From Cristatella mucedo (taxonomy: Eukaryota; Bryozoa; Phylactolaemata; Cristatellidae), in the NCBI GenBank assembly GCA_009760855.2, contig WPIO01000007.1:8633001-8697000 (forward strand): 64,000 bases of DNA, read 5' to 3'. Shown here one piece after another: positions 22,358-33,422 of the stretch. A program made the translations under genes and the position numbers. The notes under the pieces are model-generated. The model saw nothing but the letters and a program-made list of their open reading frames with translations. It had not been told where the DNA came from and made no database searches. Each line of letters starts with the position of its first letter. Positions within the stretch are counted from its first letter, which is position 1.

Positions 22358-22820
22358 CGTGTAATGTATCTCCGTCAGTAACTCCACAAAGTCATAAAGA
22401 CCATGTGAGTGTTACGCAGGAGAGTTTTTATAGCGCACTCACAGCCTAAGCCGCTTTCGGTACGCATTCGGTAGCCAACAGACTTCGTCTCACGCAACAG
22501 AGAGAAAGTGGGAAGCATAGCAGAGTCAGGAGAGCAGTTGAGGTAGTGAGTAGCATAGAAGTAGCAGTTCAGGACCGCTGAAAAAGATGTGCCATAGTCG
22601 GCAGTTGGAGAGTAGTTGTCGTTGCGTAAGAATTGTGGAAGTGAGTTCCACAGTCTAGGACCTGCAGAGCTAAAGCTTCTGTCGCCAACGGTCTTTAAGC
22701 GGAGGAATGGGACAGCTAATTTATTGTCCACACAGGACCTCAGTGCACGAACAGGCTGAAACTGATGCAGCAGTTCAGCTAGGTACGAAGGAGCCAAGCC
22801 GTGGCGGGCCTTGTGTACTG
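22358..22820 (-). mobile_element. LINE-B: RT C-terminus and 3' end
   Basis: A 140-codon minus-strand frame with MAPSYLAELLHQFQPVRALR, TVGDRSFSSAGPRLWNSLP and the shared 3' end. The APxYLxEL...WNSLP layout is the post-RT region of CR1/L2-group elements, but the sequence and 3' end differ from LINE-A, so it is a separate family. Confidence 0.85.
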
Positions 22821-23892
22821 CTTGCGAAGAGAAGAGCCTCGCGAATTTAATTACACCTTGTATAGAGGTCAGTGACTTTGTTTACTATCGGTGCATGCTG
22901 CACCGCATACACGCTCGTCAACCTCTTGAGCTCTAAGCTGAAGACGATCCCTACAGCATAACTACTGAGATGAAAATCTGATGCTTTTGACTATTCATAA
23001 ACATGCCTACTATCACATCGATTCTGTTTTGCAATGTTGCAGCTGGAAGATTGTAAGAGCACATATTGTAAGTCCATTCATGGTGTTATATGAGTATACT
23101 GTAGCTATGCCACAGAAATATCGCTGCTCCGAACTACTTTGCACCAGTACGCTCTCGGTGGTGAATTTTCCTCTATTTACAGATTTTTAATTTAAAAGGT
23201 GAAGCCAAAAACCGCATCTTTCCACAGACTTGCCTCTACATATCAGGCGTCGCTTATTTTTGGCCTCTTCCCTCCTAAGTACAGACAGGAGAAACGGTCG
23301 GCCAAAGCGACCGGCGTGATAAAATACCCTGAGCAAACCAAACCCCGTCGCCCGGATGTATCAATCATATAACCCCGGAATCGAGTACTGACCTAACTGA
23401 CGTCAAAGTGTATGCCTATTGAAGTCTCATTTCGTCGTTTAGATGAAGCTTGAAAACACTTAAAATCACTAGTGCCAATTCCACCTGTGGCAATCGAGTG
23501 CACATAAGTTTGAAATCAGCTTACCCTCACACCAGCTCAGGTATTTTTGCTATCGTTTCAATCGGAAACAAGCATTGAGAAATTTACCAAAGGATATTCT
23601 CTTTGAGCAAGCGTCATCTGCATGCTAGCCTTTGGATTCGTGCGTCGTGATCTTTTACATATCAAAAGTTATTATAATTTTGTAATAATGAAGCATTTTG
23701 ATATTGCTTTTATGAAAGCTAAATATCCTTCTAGCCACTTAAGGAATGCAGCACGCATATCTTCATAAATGAAGATTCATATTGATAATGAAGCTTCTGC
23801 GGGGAAGGAAAGTTAAGCTTATGCAATCGCTTTGTCCCTAAGTGCCAGAGTACCGGACTGCATCGGTTGTGCGTGAGCAGCTAGAAATGCGC
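22821..23892. other. Intergenic, no gene recognised
   Basis: AT-rich, no conserved coding motif seen. Confidence 0.5.
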
Positions 23893-23992
23893 TTTGTTTG
23901 TGACATGGACCAACTTAGATGTGGTATCCTTATCTAAACAAGCCCGAATTTTAGCAATGTTATGCAGCCGAAAGTAGGCAGACTTGACTGCA
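23893..23992 (-). mobile_element. LINE-A fragment
   Basis: About 100 bp matching the RT segment around 15025-15110 and 63320-63420 (CCAACTTAGATGTGGTATCC, GTAGGCAGACTTGACT). Confidence 0.8.
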
Positions 23993-24177
23993 GCTGCGTT
24001 GCTCCTGGTTTCTCTAGTCTGACGCCACTATGAGTGGCCCTATTAGCGACATCGTTTCAATAAGCTGCGAAAACCCCTCGTCAAGTATTTGAACCGAAGC
24101 TTCCCGTTGACGACTGATAACTTTTATTAAGGTATAAAAGTTTAATGGGAATGCTGTGGGGCCTGCCATTAAATAAA

Positions 24178-24350
24178 TTCTAGCTGATTATACAGCCTCT
24201 TTTTTGTATAGCGACAGAAGAGCTTTTACGGCTATCACCATCGCTTGCAGTGGTGATTAAGGATCGCCCACCACAGGAATCGAACCCACGACATCGGGAC
24301 CGAGGTCGTGAAAGCAACTACCTTACCAAGTGTGGCATCACGGCTCACTG
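24178..24350 (-). mobile_element. SINE-2 copy
   Basis: Minus-strand B box GGGTTCGATTCC, body GTGATAGCCGTAAAAGCTC and tail AGGCTGTATAATCAGCTAG. Confidence 0.85.
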
Positions 24351-24689
24351 CCATTCAATATTAATTGTACTTTACTTACCGTAGCGTATTTAGACTGCGT
24401 CGAGAATACCTCTGGCGTCCACTCAGTTGCGTCGGGTAAATTGGGCAATTTACTAGGAAAAAAGCACGCGAAACGGCCGCTTGCTAGACCATCGGAACTT
24501 GCGACATTCGCACTCGAGACTTCCGGCAATGCCCAGTCAAGGTCAAGGTTTAGCTCCTTCCTGAAAAACTCGTGGTTGTGAGCCTGATTCTAGCTACAGT
24601 TAAGCAACACGAATCAGCGGAGTGGGTAGCTTACGAGCGGAAGCTTGAGAATAAAGTATTTCACGTCGCCGGGGCAAAAAAAGGAAGAA

Positions 24690-24860
24690 ACCTAAAAGCT
24701 ATAAGTGACAAAACCCCAAATTCGATGAGCTGCTTCATGGGATGCCAGTCTAGGTTGGAGAGTAATAGTGTCGTGGGAAAATTGCGACGTTCGCCGCACG
24801 TGAGGCCAGGTCGCGTTCTGCACGATGTATACGAGTCTTACTGCACCGGCTGGATGACCT

Positions 24861-24943
<83 letters not shown>

Positions 24944-25235
24944 TAGAGGAGTTGAAATGGAATGTCGCAAACGCATAGACTAGTGTGGCTCTGGTACATA
25001 GCCTAAGCAACGCACATTTAGCTCTCTTTCGCAAGCGAAACTAGGCTGAACCGATAGAAGTGCTGATGCGGCCATAGGTAAGGTCATTTTTTAGTTTGAG
25101 CAGTGAATCCCGGTTTTGGACAGAGGTAGCAGGAGAAATGCTGACTGGGCCATTTTATGAAGGCGAGGCTTTTCCGTTTCTCTCGTGACGACTTGGTCGG
25201 TTTTGAAATCATTAAAATTAGTAAAGTTTGCATAC
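24690..25235 (-). mobile_element. Divergent LINE-A RT relic holding an (AG)n tract
   Basis: Minus strand resembles the LINE-A RT C-terminus (CGACAAAACC-type start, GGCCAGGT and ATGTCGC blocks) with strong decay. The (AG)n microsatellite 24862-24939 sits inside. Confidence 0.55.
24862..24939 (+). repeat. (AG)n microsatellite
   Basis: About 39 AG units, one AAAG interruption. Confidence 0.97.
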
Positions 25236-25394
25236 TCCAGCCTAGCACGACGTCGGCTGTTTTAGCGGCTAGCTAGCTAGATGGAACTTTCCTATTACAG
25301 ACTGCGTTGACTTCATTTTGTTGTAAGCCAATAATTTGCGGAAGCCCACAGCTACTACCAGCCAAGGTCAAAATGACGGAAATGGCTTCCCGTC

Positions 25395-25557
25395 AAGGTT
25401 TGCATGCTGACCCTGTGCATGTCACCCCTAACCATATTATTCATTTTGTTTGTTTATCAAGCATGATTTTACTCACCATTCAATTGTATTTCCCTTTGCG
25501 GCAAATGTAAAGCGCCTAGAGAGAGATTAAGTTCTCTGAGGACGCTTTATCAAGTGC

Positions 25558-25588
<31 letters not shown>

Positions 25589-25590
25589 TT
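25395..25590 (+). mobile_element. LINE-A 3' UTR and tail
   Basis: TGCATGCTGACCCTGTGCATG through GTAAAGCGCCTAGAGAGAG and a long (ATT)n end. Confidence 0.88.
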
Positions 25591-26940
25591 AAGGTTTCTA
25601 ATGAGGCGAGCCATTACAGTCTAGTACTATTGCTGCGTTCTCAGATGGATCCTTCGTCTACCTTGTGCCGTAGTCGCAACCCTTTTATGAACAGCAGATG
25701 TAGCTTGAGCACCTGCAGCGGTTTTAGGACGATTAAACTGCCAAAACTGCAGCGCCGAGCCGCGGCTGCAGTAACTAGCTACGTCGACATCACTCCCTCG
25801 ACCTCGCCGATCCGGCGTAGCTGAAACATTGCATCTACCCTGCCTATACATAGGTTCCCGGCCAAGCAGCTACGGCCGGCGGACTCCAGTATTTCTTTTT
25901 ACCAGGACCCTTGTCGTCTGCTACCTCGTAACCGCTGCTGAATAAACCTTCCGGTGTCGACGCAATACCAGGCTTGTACGAGACAATACCTCCGCCGAGC
26001 CACGCGCCTTGCGCTGTTCTGTCTCGACATAATCATCAAGGACGGCGTACTAGTTTTGGTGTCGCGAGGCCTTTTTCATGCTTTTATGCTGTTGCTAGAT
26101 ATCGCCAGTCAATCGGTTGCGGCTTGCCATTAAGCGGCACGCTAGTTCTTCCTCTGCAATTCATGTATGCGATGCTCACTAAAACTTTAAGCCGGACGCT
26201 GTCGGGCTGGCGGTCTATTGCTTACTGTCAGGAGGCACGCGGCATTGCTTGATTGCGCCCTCCGATAGACAAACATCGTAACTCTCTGGCTGGTGCTGGA
26301 CAGGAGTAGCCCTCTGCGGCTCTCGAATAGACTGCTCTCTCGTCGACGACACGGACTTGTGTTAAATTAAGGCACGGGAAATCTTGATCGCTGTCGCGCT
26401 CCGCTGCCGTCAGCCTGCTTGCTTATATCGATGCAGCGTCTACGACTACGCTAGCCGTGCTACGAGGTGCCAGATCAACCAGCATTTGTCACCCGTCTGT
26501 AAGGACTTGCACGCATTTTACGTGCGGCTAAGGACTCGAGCTCAGCAGCCGCTACAGTGCGTTCGTAACTATACACGACCTGTACACGGCCGGAGATGGC
26601 AGGAGGCAGCGTGTGCGTCTGTCTGACATTCAGGAATGTTTGGGATGCTGAAGGTGGTGTAATTGAGATTCTGAGCTGATGGCGAAAAGGCTTTGCCAGG
26701 CGCCAAATAATGCCACTCTTCGATGTATAATTGATGCATCCACTCCCAGAGCCAGCTATGTGTGTAGTGATTCAGACGCTTGAGAGATGGCGCACGTTTG
26801 TGTCATGTTTGTTCATCGGTAAACTTATAGCTTAAAGACGAAGCGATAGATAAGCATGCGTAGCACTTAGCCTGCTTACGCGTGCTTTTCCCCACTTGTA
26901 ATTGTCCCAGCACATCTGCACATTAGTCACCATAAAAACA
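25591..26940. other. Intergenic, no gene recognised
   Basis: Moderately GC-rich at 25.6-26.6 kb with short open frames on both strands but no recognisable domain or splice structure. Confidence 0.45.
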
Positions 26941-26944
26941 ATTA

Positions 26945-27010
26945 TCACAACGCATTTTTATAGCACCCCAAAAGAACTAAATCTCTTTCTGGGCACTTTG
27001 TGCAAATGCA
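26945..27010 (-). mobile_element. LINE-A/SINE-1 type tail fragment
   Basis: Reverse complement has CCCAGAAAGAGATTTAGTTC; too short to say which family. Confidence 0.6.
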
Positions 27011-27247
27011 TTATTGCATTAATGCAATGCCGGTGCTTTTCCACGCCCGGCAAGTGCGACAAGTGCTGCTCGGCACCTTCGATGCCAACAGTGAACAGGG
27101 ATCTTGCTGCAGACGGCGGGTTATATTTTTCCTTTAGTCAAACGATTCAAGCGTCACCTCATCTGCCCGAGCACGCTTGCCGATCAGTTTGAGCGTCGTC
27201 AGAACGACGTCGTCGCTGTAACGCTACGGCGAGGGCTGTAAAAGAAA

Positions 27248-27415
27248 TTCTTAGCTGATTTAAAGCCTCATTTGAATAGCGGCAGAAGAGCCCTATCGGC
27301 TATAACCGCCACTTGCAGTTGGCAATAAAGGATCGCCCAACTGCAAGATTCGAACCCACGACCTCGGATGTGAAGAGCGAGCACCTTACCTCCAGCGATA
27401 TCACGGTCCAGTTCC
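27248..27415 (-). mobile_element. SINE-2 copy
   Basis: B box GGGTTCGAATCTTGCAGTTG on the minus strand, body GTTATAGCCGATAGGGCTCT, tail AGGCTTTAAATCAGCTAAG. Head-to-head with the next SINE-2. Confidence 0.83.
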
Positions 27416-27612
27416 CAAGGTGCTGGCTCTTCATGACCCAAGTCGCGGGTTCGAGTCCTGCAGTGAGACGATCCTATAATGCACGCTGCAGTGAGACGAT
27501 CCTATAATGCACGCTGCAGTGAGACGATCCTATAATGCCCGCTGCACGTGGGGGTGATAGCCGTAAAAGCTCTTTTGCTGTTCTATAAAAAAAGGCTGTT
27601 GATTCAGCAAGA
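27408..27612 (+). mobile_element. SINE-2 copy with internal 28-bp triplication
   Basis: GGGTTCGAGTCC B box at about 27447-27458, body GGTGATAGCCGTAAAAGCTC, tail AGGCTGTTGATTCAGC. The normal post-B-box segment is present three times (see 27458-27541). Confidence 0.85.
27458..27541 (+). repeat. 28-bp tandem repeat, three units
   Basis: Units 27458-27485, 27486-27513, 27514-27541; the first two are identical and the third differs at one base. Unit begins CTGCAGTGAGACGATCC. Confidence 0.95.
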
Positions 27613-29094
27613 GGTTTGGTTAGCAGAATGAACTTTTTTAATAGGTTGAGTTTGTACACCGTCAAAAAACGGAAATGTAATATTAAGTTTTCCCTGTATC
27701 TACATTAATCAAGAAAAAAGTGAGCCATGCTTGCTGGTGAGGGTATTCCAGCGTCTTCACAGTTTTTGCCGTTCACAGGGACTGCTTGCAAAATAACTTT
27801 TATTCAAAAATATAGAGGGGACAATAAAATTAGTACTGCGAATTCATGAAGAGCCCAAGTTCCTTGTTTTATTCCGCTATTTTCAGGCATTTTCCTTGGA
27901 AGAGTTTTAGCACGACCATTACTTCCTGATGTCTTCAGATGACCAATCGGCCGGCCTCCACCAGGGTCAAAGTAATCAGAGTATCCTCAAACTTACCTCC
28001 GCAAAGATGCATAATTTTTATTAGAGCAGATTCTCCTTGGCAAATGCTCATTCGCTTAAAATAAAACCAAAACCAATGAGCATGCAAGAGCTTACAAGAC
28101 AGGCTTAGTCGTTATCTGACTGAACATTGCTCGCTAGGGCGCTGATAAGTCGACGTTACTGCTAAATGAAATGCCTGCGTCCTATTCGAGAACAGGCTGA
28201 ATACGTCAAAATTACGGCAGAACCGAATTGAAATGCTAGTTTTTCGCCTAATATTATCGTGCATTCCGTTTGAGTTAGGGATCGTATACTCGAGTAAACT
28301 TGTCCTCGTGGTTAATTCTAAACATTAGCCGAAAGTTGGCTCTAGGATCTCTCAATGGAAGGTGCAGTAGTGAAACCATGGTTTAATGCTCTAACTCTCG
28401 ATATCGCTTTTATACCTCTAAATAATTAGGCGATACTAAAATGGCTGGCCAACTATTCTGGCAGCATTATGGTTTTCTCTAGGCCAGACTGGCATCACTT
28501 TGTTGAGGGTGCTTAGAGAAATAATAAGAAACCTTTAGAGCTGCTGAATGCAGCTGATCCCGGGGCGCTCCTTAGATTTGAAAAGTTTTCCTTGCACGAG
28601 ATCTCCTTGCTTAGCTAAGCGACTTGATCTGGCTTCCTTCGAACGCCAGATGCACTGACAAATTTCTTCCTGTGACCTATACAGTTCTTTTCGAGATAAT
28701 CTTTGTGAACTACTAAAGCAGTACAAGCTTTCTCATACCCCCAAGTCCTCTCAGAACGATAAATTAGTCGCCCATTTCTTCGGCATGACACAAACTTTTG
28801 GCGAGGCAAAGCACCGCTCTGTGCAGCAAAGAGCTACGGTGCTACCTTAACAGCTGCCGCAGACTCTAGCGCTTTTCTGTGCAGCGTTCATTCGCTTCGG
28901 CGCTATTGGATCTTTGACTGCACTCTTCACTCTGCATTGCTCGGTATTGTCTCTTTGCTGCGTGAGATTCATGGTGATTCAGGAAATGCATGAAATGCCT
29001 ATCGATTGTCTACCGCAGGGCTGCTCAAGCTTTGAGTGTATTAGAGGAAGCTCACCATCTTAAAAATCACTTAGTCCTGTTATAAATAAATAAA
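27613..29094. other. Intergenic, no gene recognised
   Basis: AT-rich; overlapping short minus-strand frames at 28535-28809 lack any domain I recognise. Confidence 0.45.
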
Positions 29095-29252
29095 TATTAG
29101 TTGATTAAGCAGCCTCATTTGCATGGCGGCAGAACAGCCTTGACAGCTATCACAGCTGCGTGCAGTTGGCAAGAAAAGATCGCCCAACTGCAGGATTCGA
29201 ACCTCGGTCAAGAAGGGTGAGTGCCTTACCCCTGTGCTAAGCTACTTATTTT
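29095..29252 (-). mobile_element. SINE-2 copy
   Basis: Minus-strand B box GGTTCGAATCC, body GTGATAGCTGTCAAGGCTG, tail GAGGCTGCTTAATCAACTAA. Confidence 0.82.
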
Positions 29253-29345
29253 CAGTACGCATGCCTTCGCGGCATGCTTTAAATTTTGATATTAAGACAA
29301 TGACATTACTTTGGTGAGTTACAGGCTACAAGATAAATTATAAAA

Positions 29346-29455
29346 AATATAATTCACTTGTATAGCACGCCCTAAGAGAACTTAATTTCTTTCCAGGCTC
29401 ATTTCATATGCCCTCAGGGCTCAAGCCCACGACTTCGGTTGTTAAAGTGGTGCGG
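29346..29455 (-). mobile_element. SINE-1 copy, 5' truncated
   Basis: Tail and B-box region only: GAAATTAAGTTCTCTTAGGG and GTGGGCTTGAGCCC on the minus strand. Confidence 0.75.
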
Positions 29456-29591
29456 ATTCTACGCTCTCATTACGAGAATCTGTGTGAGCCTGAATCTAGT
29501 AATGTACACGGAAAGGGCTGTCAAAATACTGCAAGTACTTTTAGAAGTGCACGCATTTCAGAATGACGATGGCCTAATTAAGTCGGTAATA

Positions 29592-29718
29592 ACCCAGGTG
29601 TAAGGTGCTCGCTCTTCACCACCCAGGTCATGGGTTCGAGTCCTGAAGTGGTCGATCCTATTGGCCACTGCAAGCGATAGCCGTGAAGGCTCTTCTGCTG
29701 CTGTTAAATCAGCTAACA
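29592..29718 (+). mobile_element. SINE-2 copy
   Basis: ATGGGTTCGAGTCC B box, GCGATAGCCGTGAAGGCTC body and AAATCAGCTAAC tail. Confidence 0.82.
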
Positions 29719-30249
29719 AAAATGCTTTTTCGAGTTGCTACGCTTAGACCGCATGGGCAATCTAAGACATCTTGGTGATACCTGAAAACTGCTGACTCAG
29801 TTTAATATGCAGTGATGACAATAGTATCTTCTGAGGGTCTATCACTGGTTCCCCCTTGATGCTATTCTTCTCTACATAGAACTTGGTCCGCTAAAGCCAG
29901 TCTCTTTTGTGACAGTGCGCCTTAGTGTCCCAGCTGTTTCATAGACAAAGAAAACATAGCAACTTGAAAAGCGCTTTGTAGACCCGTCAGCGATGATACC
30001 GCTTTGAAGTCTCCAACGACCTCCATAGCCGCCGCCGTATTTCACGGTTATCTTCAACATTCTATAAGTTGCACAGGGTGTTCCATAGGAAGCGGCGGGT
30101 GTTTTTTTTTCTTTTATGAAGCAATACGGCTTTGAGGCTCCTTGGTGAACTCTCTATGAATAGGCTCTATTCGATTTCGCTATAGGTGGTTCCTGTAGCC
30201 TGGAATAGATCAACTACATTGTTGCAGAAGCACAGCACGTCTTGCCGAC
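29719..30249. other. Intergenic, possible 3' continuation of the relic
   Basis: A minus-strand frame at 29872-30060 begins MLKITVKYGGGYGGRW; no family recognised. Confidence 0.3.
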
Positions 30250-30965
30250 TGAAAAAAGTCAGAAGAAAAGTTAATAACACTTACTCTGATCTGTTATGCT
30301 TTCACATTCCTCCAACGAGATCCACACTTTGAGCCTATAAGTCAAAAGCTCAGCATTGAACTTGATAAGACCGATGTCTCTGATCAGATCATTCAAGACT
30401 TTCTGGTTCAGGAAGTATGGCTTCTCTCCTCGGCCGCATCTTTAAAATTGGATTCTGGATAAGTAGTATCCCCCGCTGTCCGACCTGCTACTCTCTCCGG
30501 AAGCTGGCTGATCCCTTTCCTGGGTCGTGGGGACGGTGAGCTCAGAGCAGTGTGCTACAGGGGCGATAGATGAAGGAATTCGTGGATACAGGAGGCGAGC
30601 CAGTTAAGCTTTTAGAATCGTCCACAACGCAGAAGGAACAGTTGATTGAGCGATCAGTCGGTTTCCGCCAAATTCTTGGGATAGAAGGCTTGATGGCATT
30701 ACTTTCTTCCCATTACGGGCCAATAAACATACCTTAATTTTACAATTAAAAATCATAGTTCACTCGCGACTTAATATTTTGTACAAGAAATTCAATCTTG
30801 CAAGCAGCAATTGTTCACCTTACCTTCAAGAGCTTTCTTGCAGTGTTCGCAAGTGAACCGAGGGCTGGTCTCGATCCCCGACATGGCATTCCGAAGAAGG
30901 CCGCCTGTGTGATGCACCTCGCATCCTAACAGGAGTACCTTTTCTCGCTTTTGTCTTAATAAGTT
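30250..30965 (-). pseudogene. Relic of a transposon-associated ORF (two blocks)
   Basis: Minus-strand block 1 (about 30830-30950) translates to REKVLLLGCEVHHTGGLLRN and FTCEHCKKALEG followed by GTAAGG, a possible donor. Block 2 (about 30280-30420) translates to YFLNQKVLNDLIRDIGLIKF and AELLTYRLKVW. The LNDLxRDLxLxKxxAELLxxRL layout recurs in large multi-copy uncharacterised protein sets of many invertebrates that I regard as mobile-element linked. That recognition is from memory. Stops and no clear intact frame point to a relic; a host exon pair remains possible. Confidence 0.35.
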
Positions 30966-31227
30966 GTCCACGCACGAAAAAAATGCATCTGCTGAGTGGA
31001 AGAAATCTCTTGCCGTGATTTTAATAAGAAATGGCTATTCGCTATTGTCTTATGCGGCAATACCGCAAACTAAGCTCTTCGTTTATTACACCATTACTGA
31101 TTTACTTCTACTCTAGATATACTAACAAATAAATAATAAATAATAATAATGCTAACAAATGTAGATACTAATATACCATGCTATGTCAGCCAAACTCTCG
31201 CTAAGTCGGACTTCGGCGCAACTCGTG

Positions 31228-31265
<38 letters not shown>

Positions 31266-32229
31266 ATGCGTGCGTGCGTGCGTGTGTGTGAACAGGATAT
31301 CCGAGCCATATCTAACAGTGAAACCAAAAAATTTTTAATTTCAAAATATTATGCCCTGACAACCCATTTTGTTTTTGTGGAACATAGGCTATTTTTAACT
31401 TATTATAGGCGTAACGCATTATGAAAGCATACTTTGTCCCCAAGCACACAAAATAAACTTGAACTCGTTACTTAGTGCCTTTGCACGACTTAAGTTTTTA
31501 ATGCCGCCTGACCGTAGATAATGCCATACCTGGTTCCTAACCGCTAGGTATAAATAAGTGTGAGTAATATTTCGGCTACCATTATGTGGCTGATGTAGCG
31601 CGTCAACGTTTCAATGTAAAAATCATTTAACTGCCACTTGGAGATCGGTAGATTTAAAAGGGCACCGATTTTCAAACCGGGTGCTCGAAATGTATATGCT
31701 CCAAATAAATATATTTACCCTTTCCCGAAGCAGTGGCGGAGTCAGCAGGTGGGCAGGTGGGCCATTGTACCATTAGGGCTGTTGGGGATATGACATATTA
31801 GACGTTACAAATATGAACTATTATAAATTAGGATGGGAAGAGGATAAGATAGCCAATCAGCGAATAAAACGCAATGATTGGCTTGGTTTCGCACACCCGA
31901 TGCTGGGGTAAAAGTTCATGCCCACACACAAGGAGTGGTCGCGCGGCTTCAACTGGCGTTGAAGGATTTTATAGGGTGCTCGAATGTATAGGCCAGAATT
32001 CCATAAGTACGATAATTTTAATTTTGATTGGAATACAGTGGTTTATTATTGAATCAGACAGCCAAGCGCACGCTGTCATTTTCTCAACGTCGATCAACTT
32101 TTTAATGAAAATATGTATTTGAAAAAATCACGATAGAGTAAAGCCGCGAAAGTCGAATCGCGGAAGTGGTGAGGAACGACTGTACATACCATTCCTTTAA
32201 TTCGGGCTTGCTTAGACAAGGATATAATT
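30966..32229. other. Intergenic, no gene recognised
   Basis: AT-rich; holds the (TG)n tract at 31228-31290. Confidence 0.5.
31228..31290 (+). repeat. (TG)n / (TGCG)n microsatellite
   Basis: About 18 TG units followed by four GCGT units. Confidence 0.95.
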
Positions 32230-32640
32230 TATAAAGTGACCTTTCAGTAGATGACCACATCAGCTCCACAGTCAAGTCTGCCTACTTTCAGCTGCATAAC
32301 ATTGCTAAAATTCATGCTTGTTTAGACAGGGATACCACATCTAAATTAGTCCATGTATTTGCGACATCCTGTCTCAACTTCTATAGCTCACTGCTTACTG
32401 GTCTACCGGCATGTGCAATCAGGCGCTTACAGTTGGTGCAATATTCTGCTGCTAGCGGTGTCTGCCATTAGCGTCGTAGTTGCCACTTCACACCACTTCT
32501 CGCCGACCTGCACTGGCTCCCAGTCAAGCAACGTGACTTTCAAGGTTTTGTCTTTCACCTGTAGGTTCCTTCATGAAAACAGCTCACAAAGCAAGTTGCT
32601 AATTTGCTCTGCCAATAACACAACAAACAAACGCTAAGAG
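32230..32640 (+). mobile_element. LINE-A RT fragment
   Basis: VKSAYFQLHNIAKIHACLDR and GLPACAIRRLQLVQYSAA in plus orientation; decays after about 32560. Confidence 0.82.
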
Positions 32641-33416
32641 GCAACTCAGCAGAGAACATTACACTTTCTGGCTCGGTATATGTATTCTTCAGGCAAGGCG
32701 GATATCTGATGTGTTACATTCGAACTTTCCAGGTCTTCAATGGCCTGGGTCATGCTTAGTGTCTGGGTAGTGTGAACAGAATGTTGTCAGCTCTTTACGT
32801 GCGCTATCTGTATGTTTTGAGCTATGTGAGCTCTCTCGAATGAAAGGTCTATCGTCAAAGGCCCATTGTCTATTACACATGTGGCTTCGCATGCCAGCAC
32901 CCGCGAATGACGTTCGGCACCTTTGCTTCGGCATATGTACTCGCACGACTCGGCCTCAGCACAGAGCTCAGAAGACAGGAGCAGTAAGCATCCAATTAGC
33001 AGTCAGTAATGCAACTTCTTCAGCAGCCGACAGTGGTAGGTCTGATACAATCAGCAGCTGCTTCTTTATTGACAGTTCATTGCAATAAAAAACAAAAGGG
33101 GCTTAGAAATAAGTCATCCGCAATGCCTCTTCTCTTTAAGACAGTTTGAGTCTGCGTTGAATGCTGAAAGCATTTCAGCACCCTGGAATACTGGGCTCGC
33201 CCCTGCTTACATGAACTATCACTTCCAGATTGAAAGGTGAAAAGTTGGACTTCACCTCAGATCCAATAGGTCACAATAAATGATGCTAAGCATTTTCTTA
33301 CCAGAGCTCGAAACATGCTCTGCTCTGCAGCCGGCTCCGAAGCAGGCCTAATTAACAATACGGCTTCGGGAAAATGTCGAACGCAATGCAACACGACTCG
33401 TACTCGCGGTTAAAAG
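32641..33416. other. Intergenic, no gene recognised
   Basis: No conserved motif seen. Lies beyond the proposed musashi polyadenylation signal. Confidence 0.45.
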
Positions 33417-33422
33417 TTTATT
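33417..33422 (-). promoter_or_regulatory. Candidate musashi polyadenylation signal AATAAA
   Basis: First minus-strand AATAAA I find 3' of the musashi stop (about 2.17 kb away). It would imply a long, GC-rich 3' UTR over 33.4-35.6 kb. Another AATAAA lies at 33063-33068. Only transcript data can decide. Confidence 0.3.

Noticed and set aside
27458-27541. CRISPR-like array
   Set aside because: Three directly abutting 28-bp units with no spacers, inside a SINE in eukaryotic DNA.
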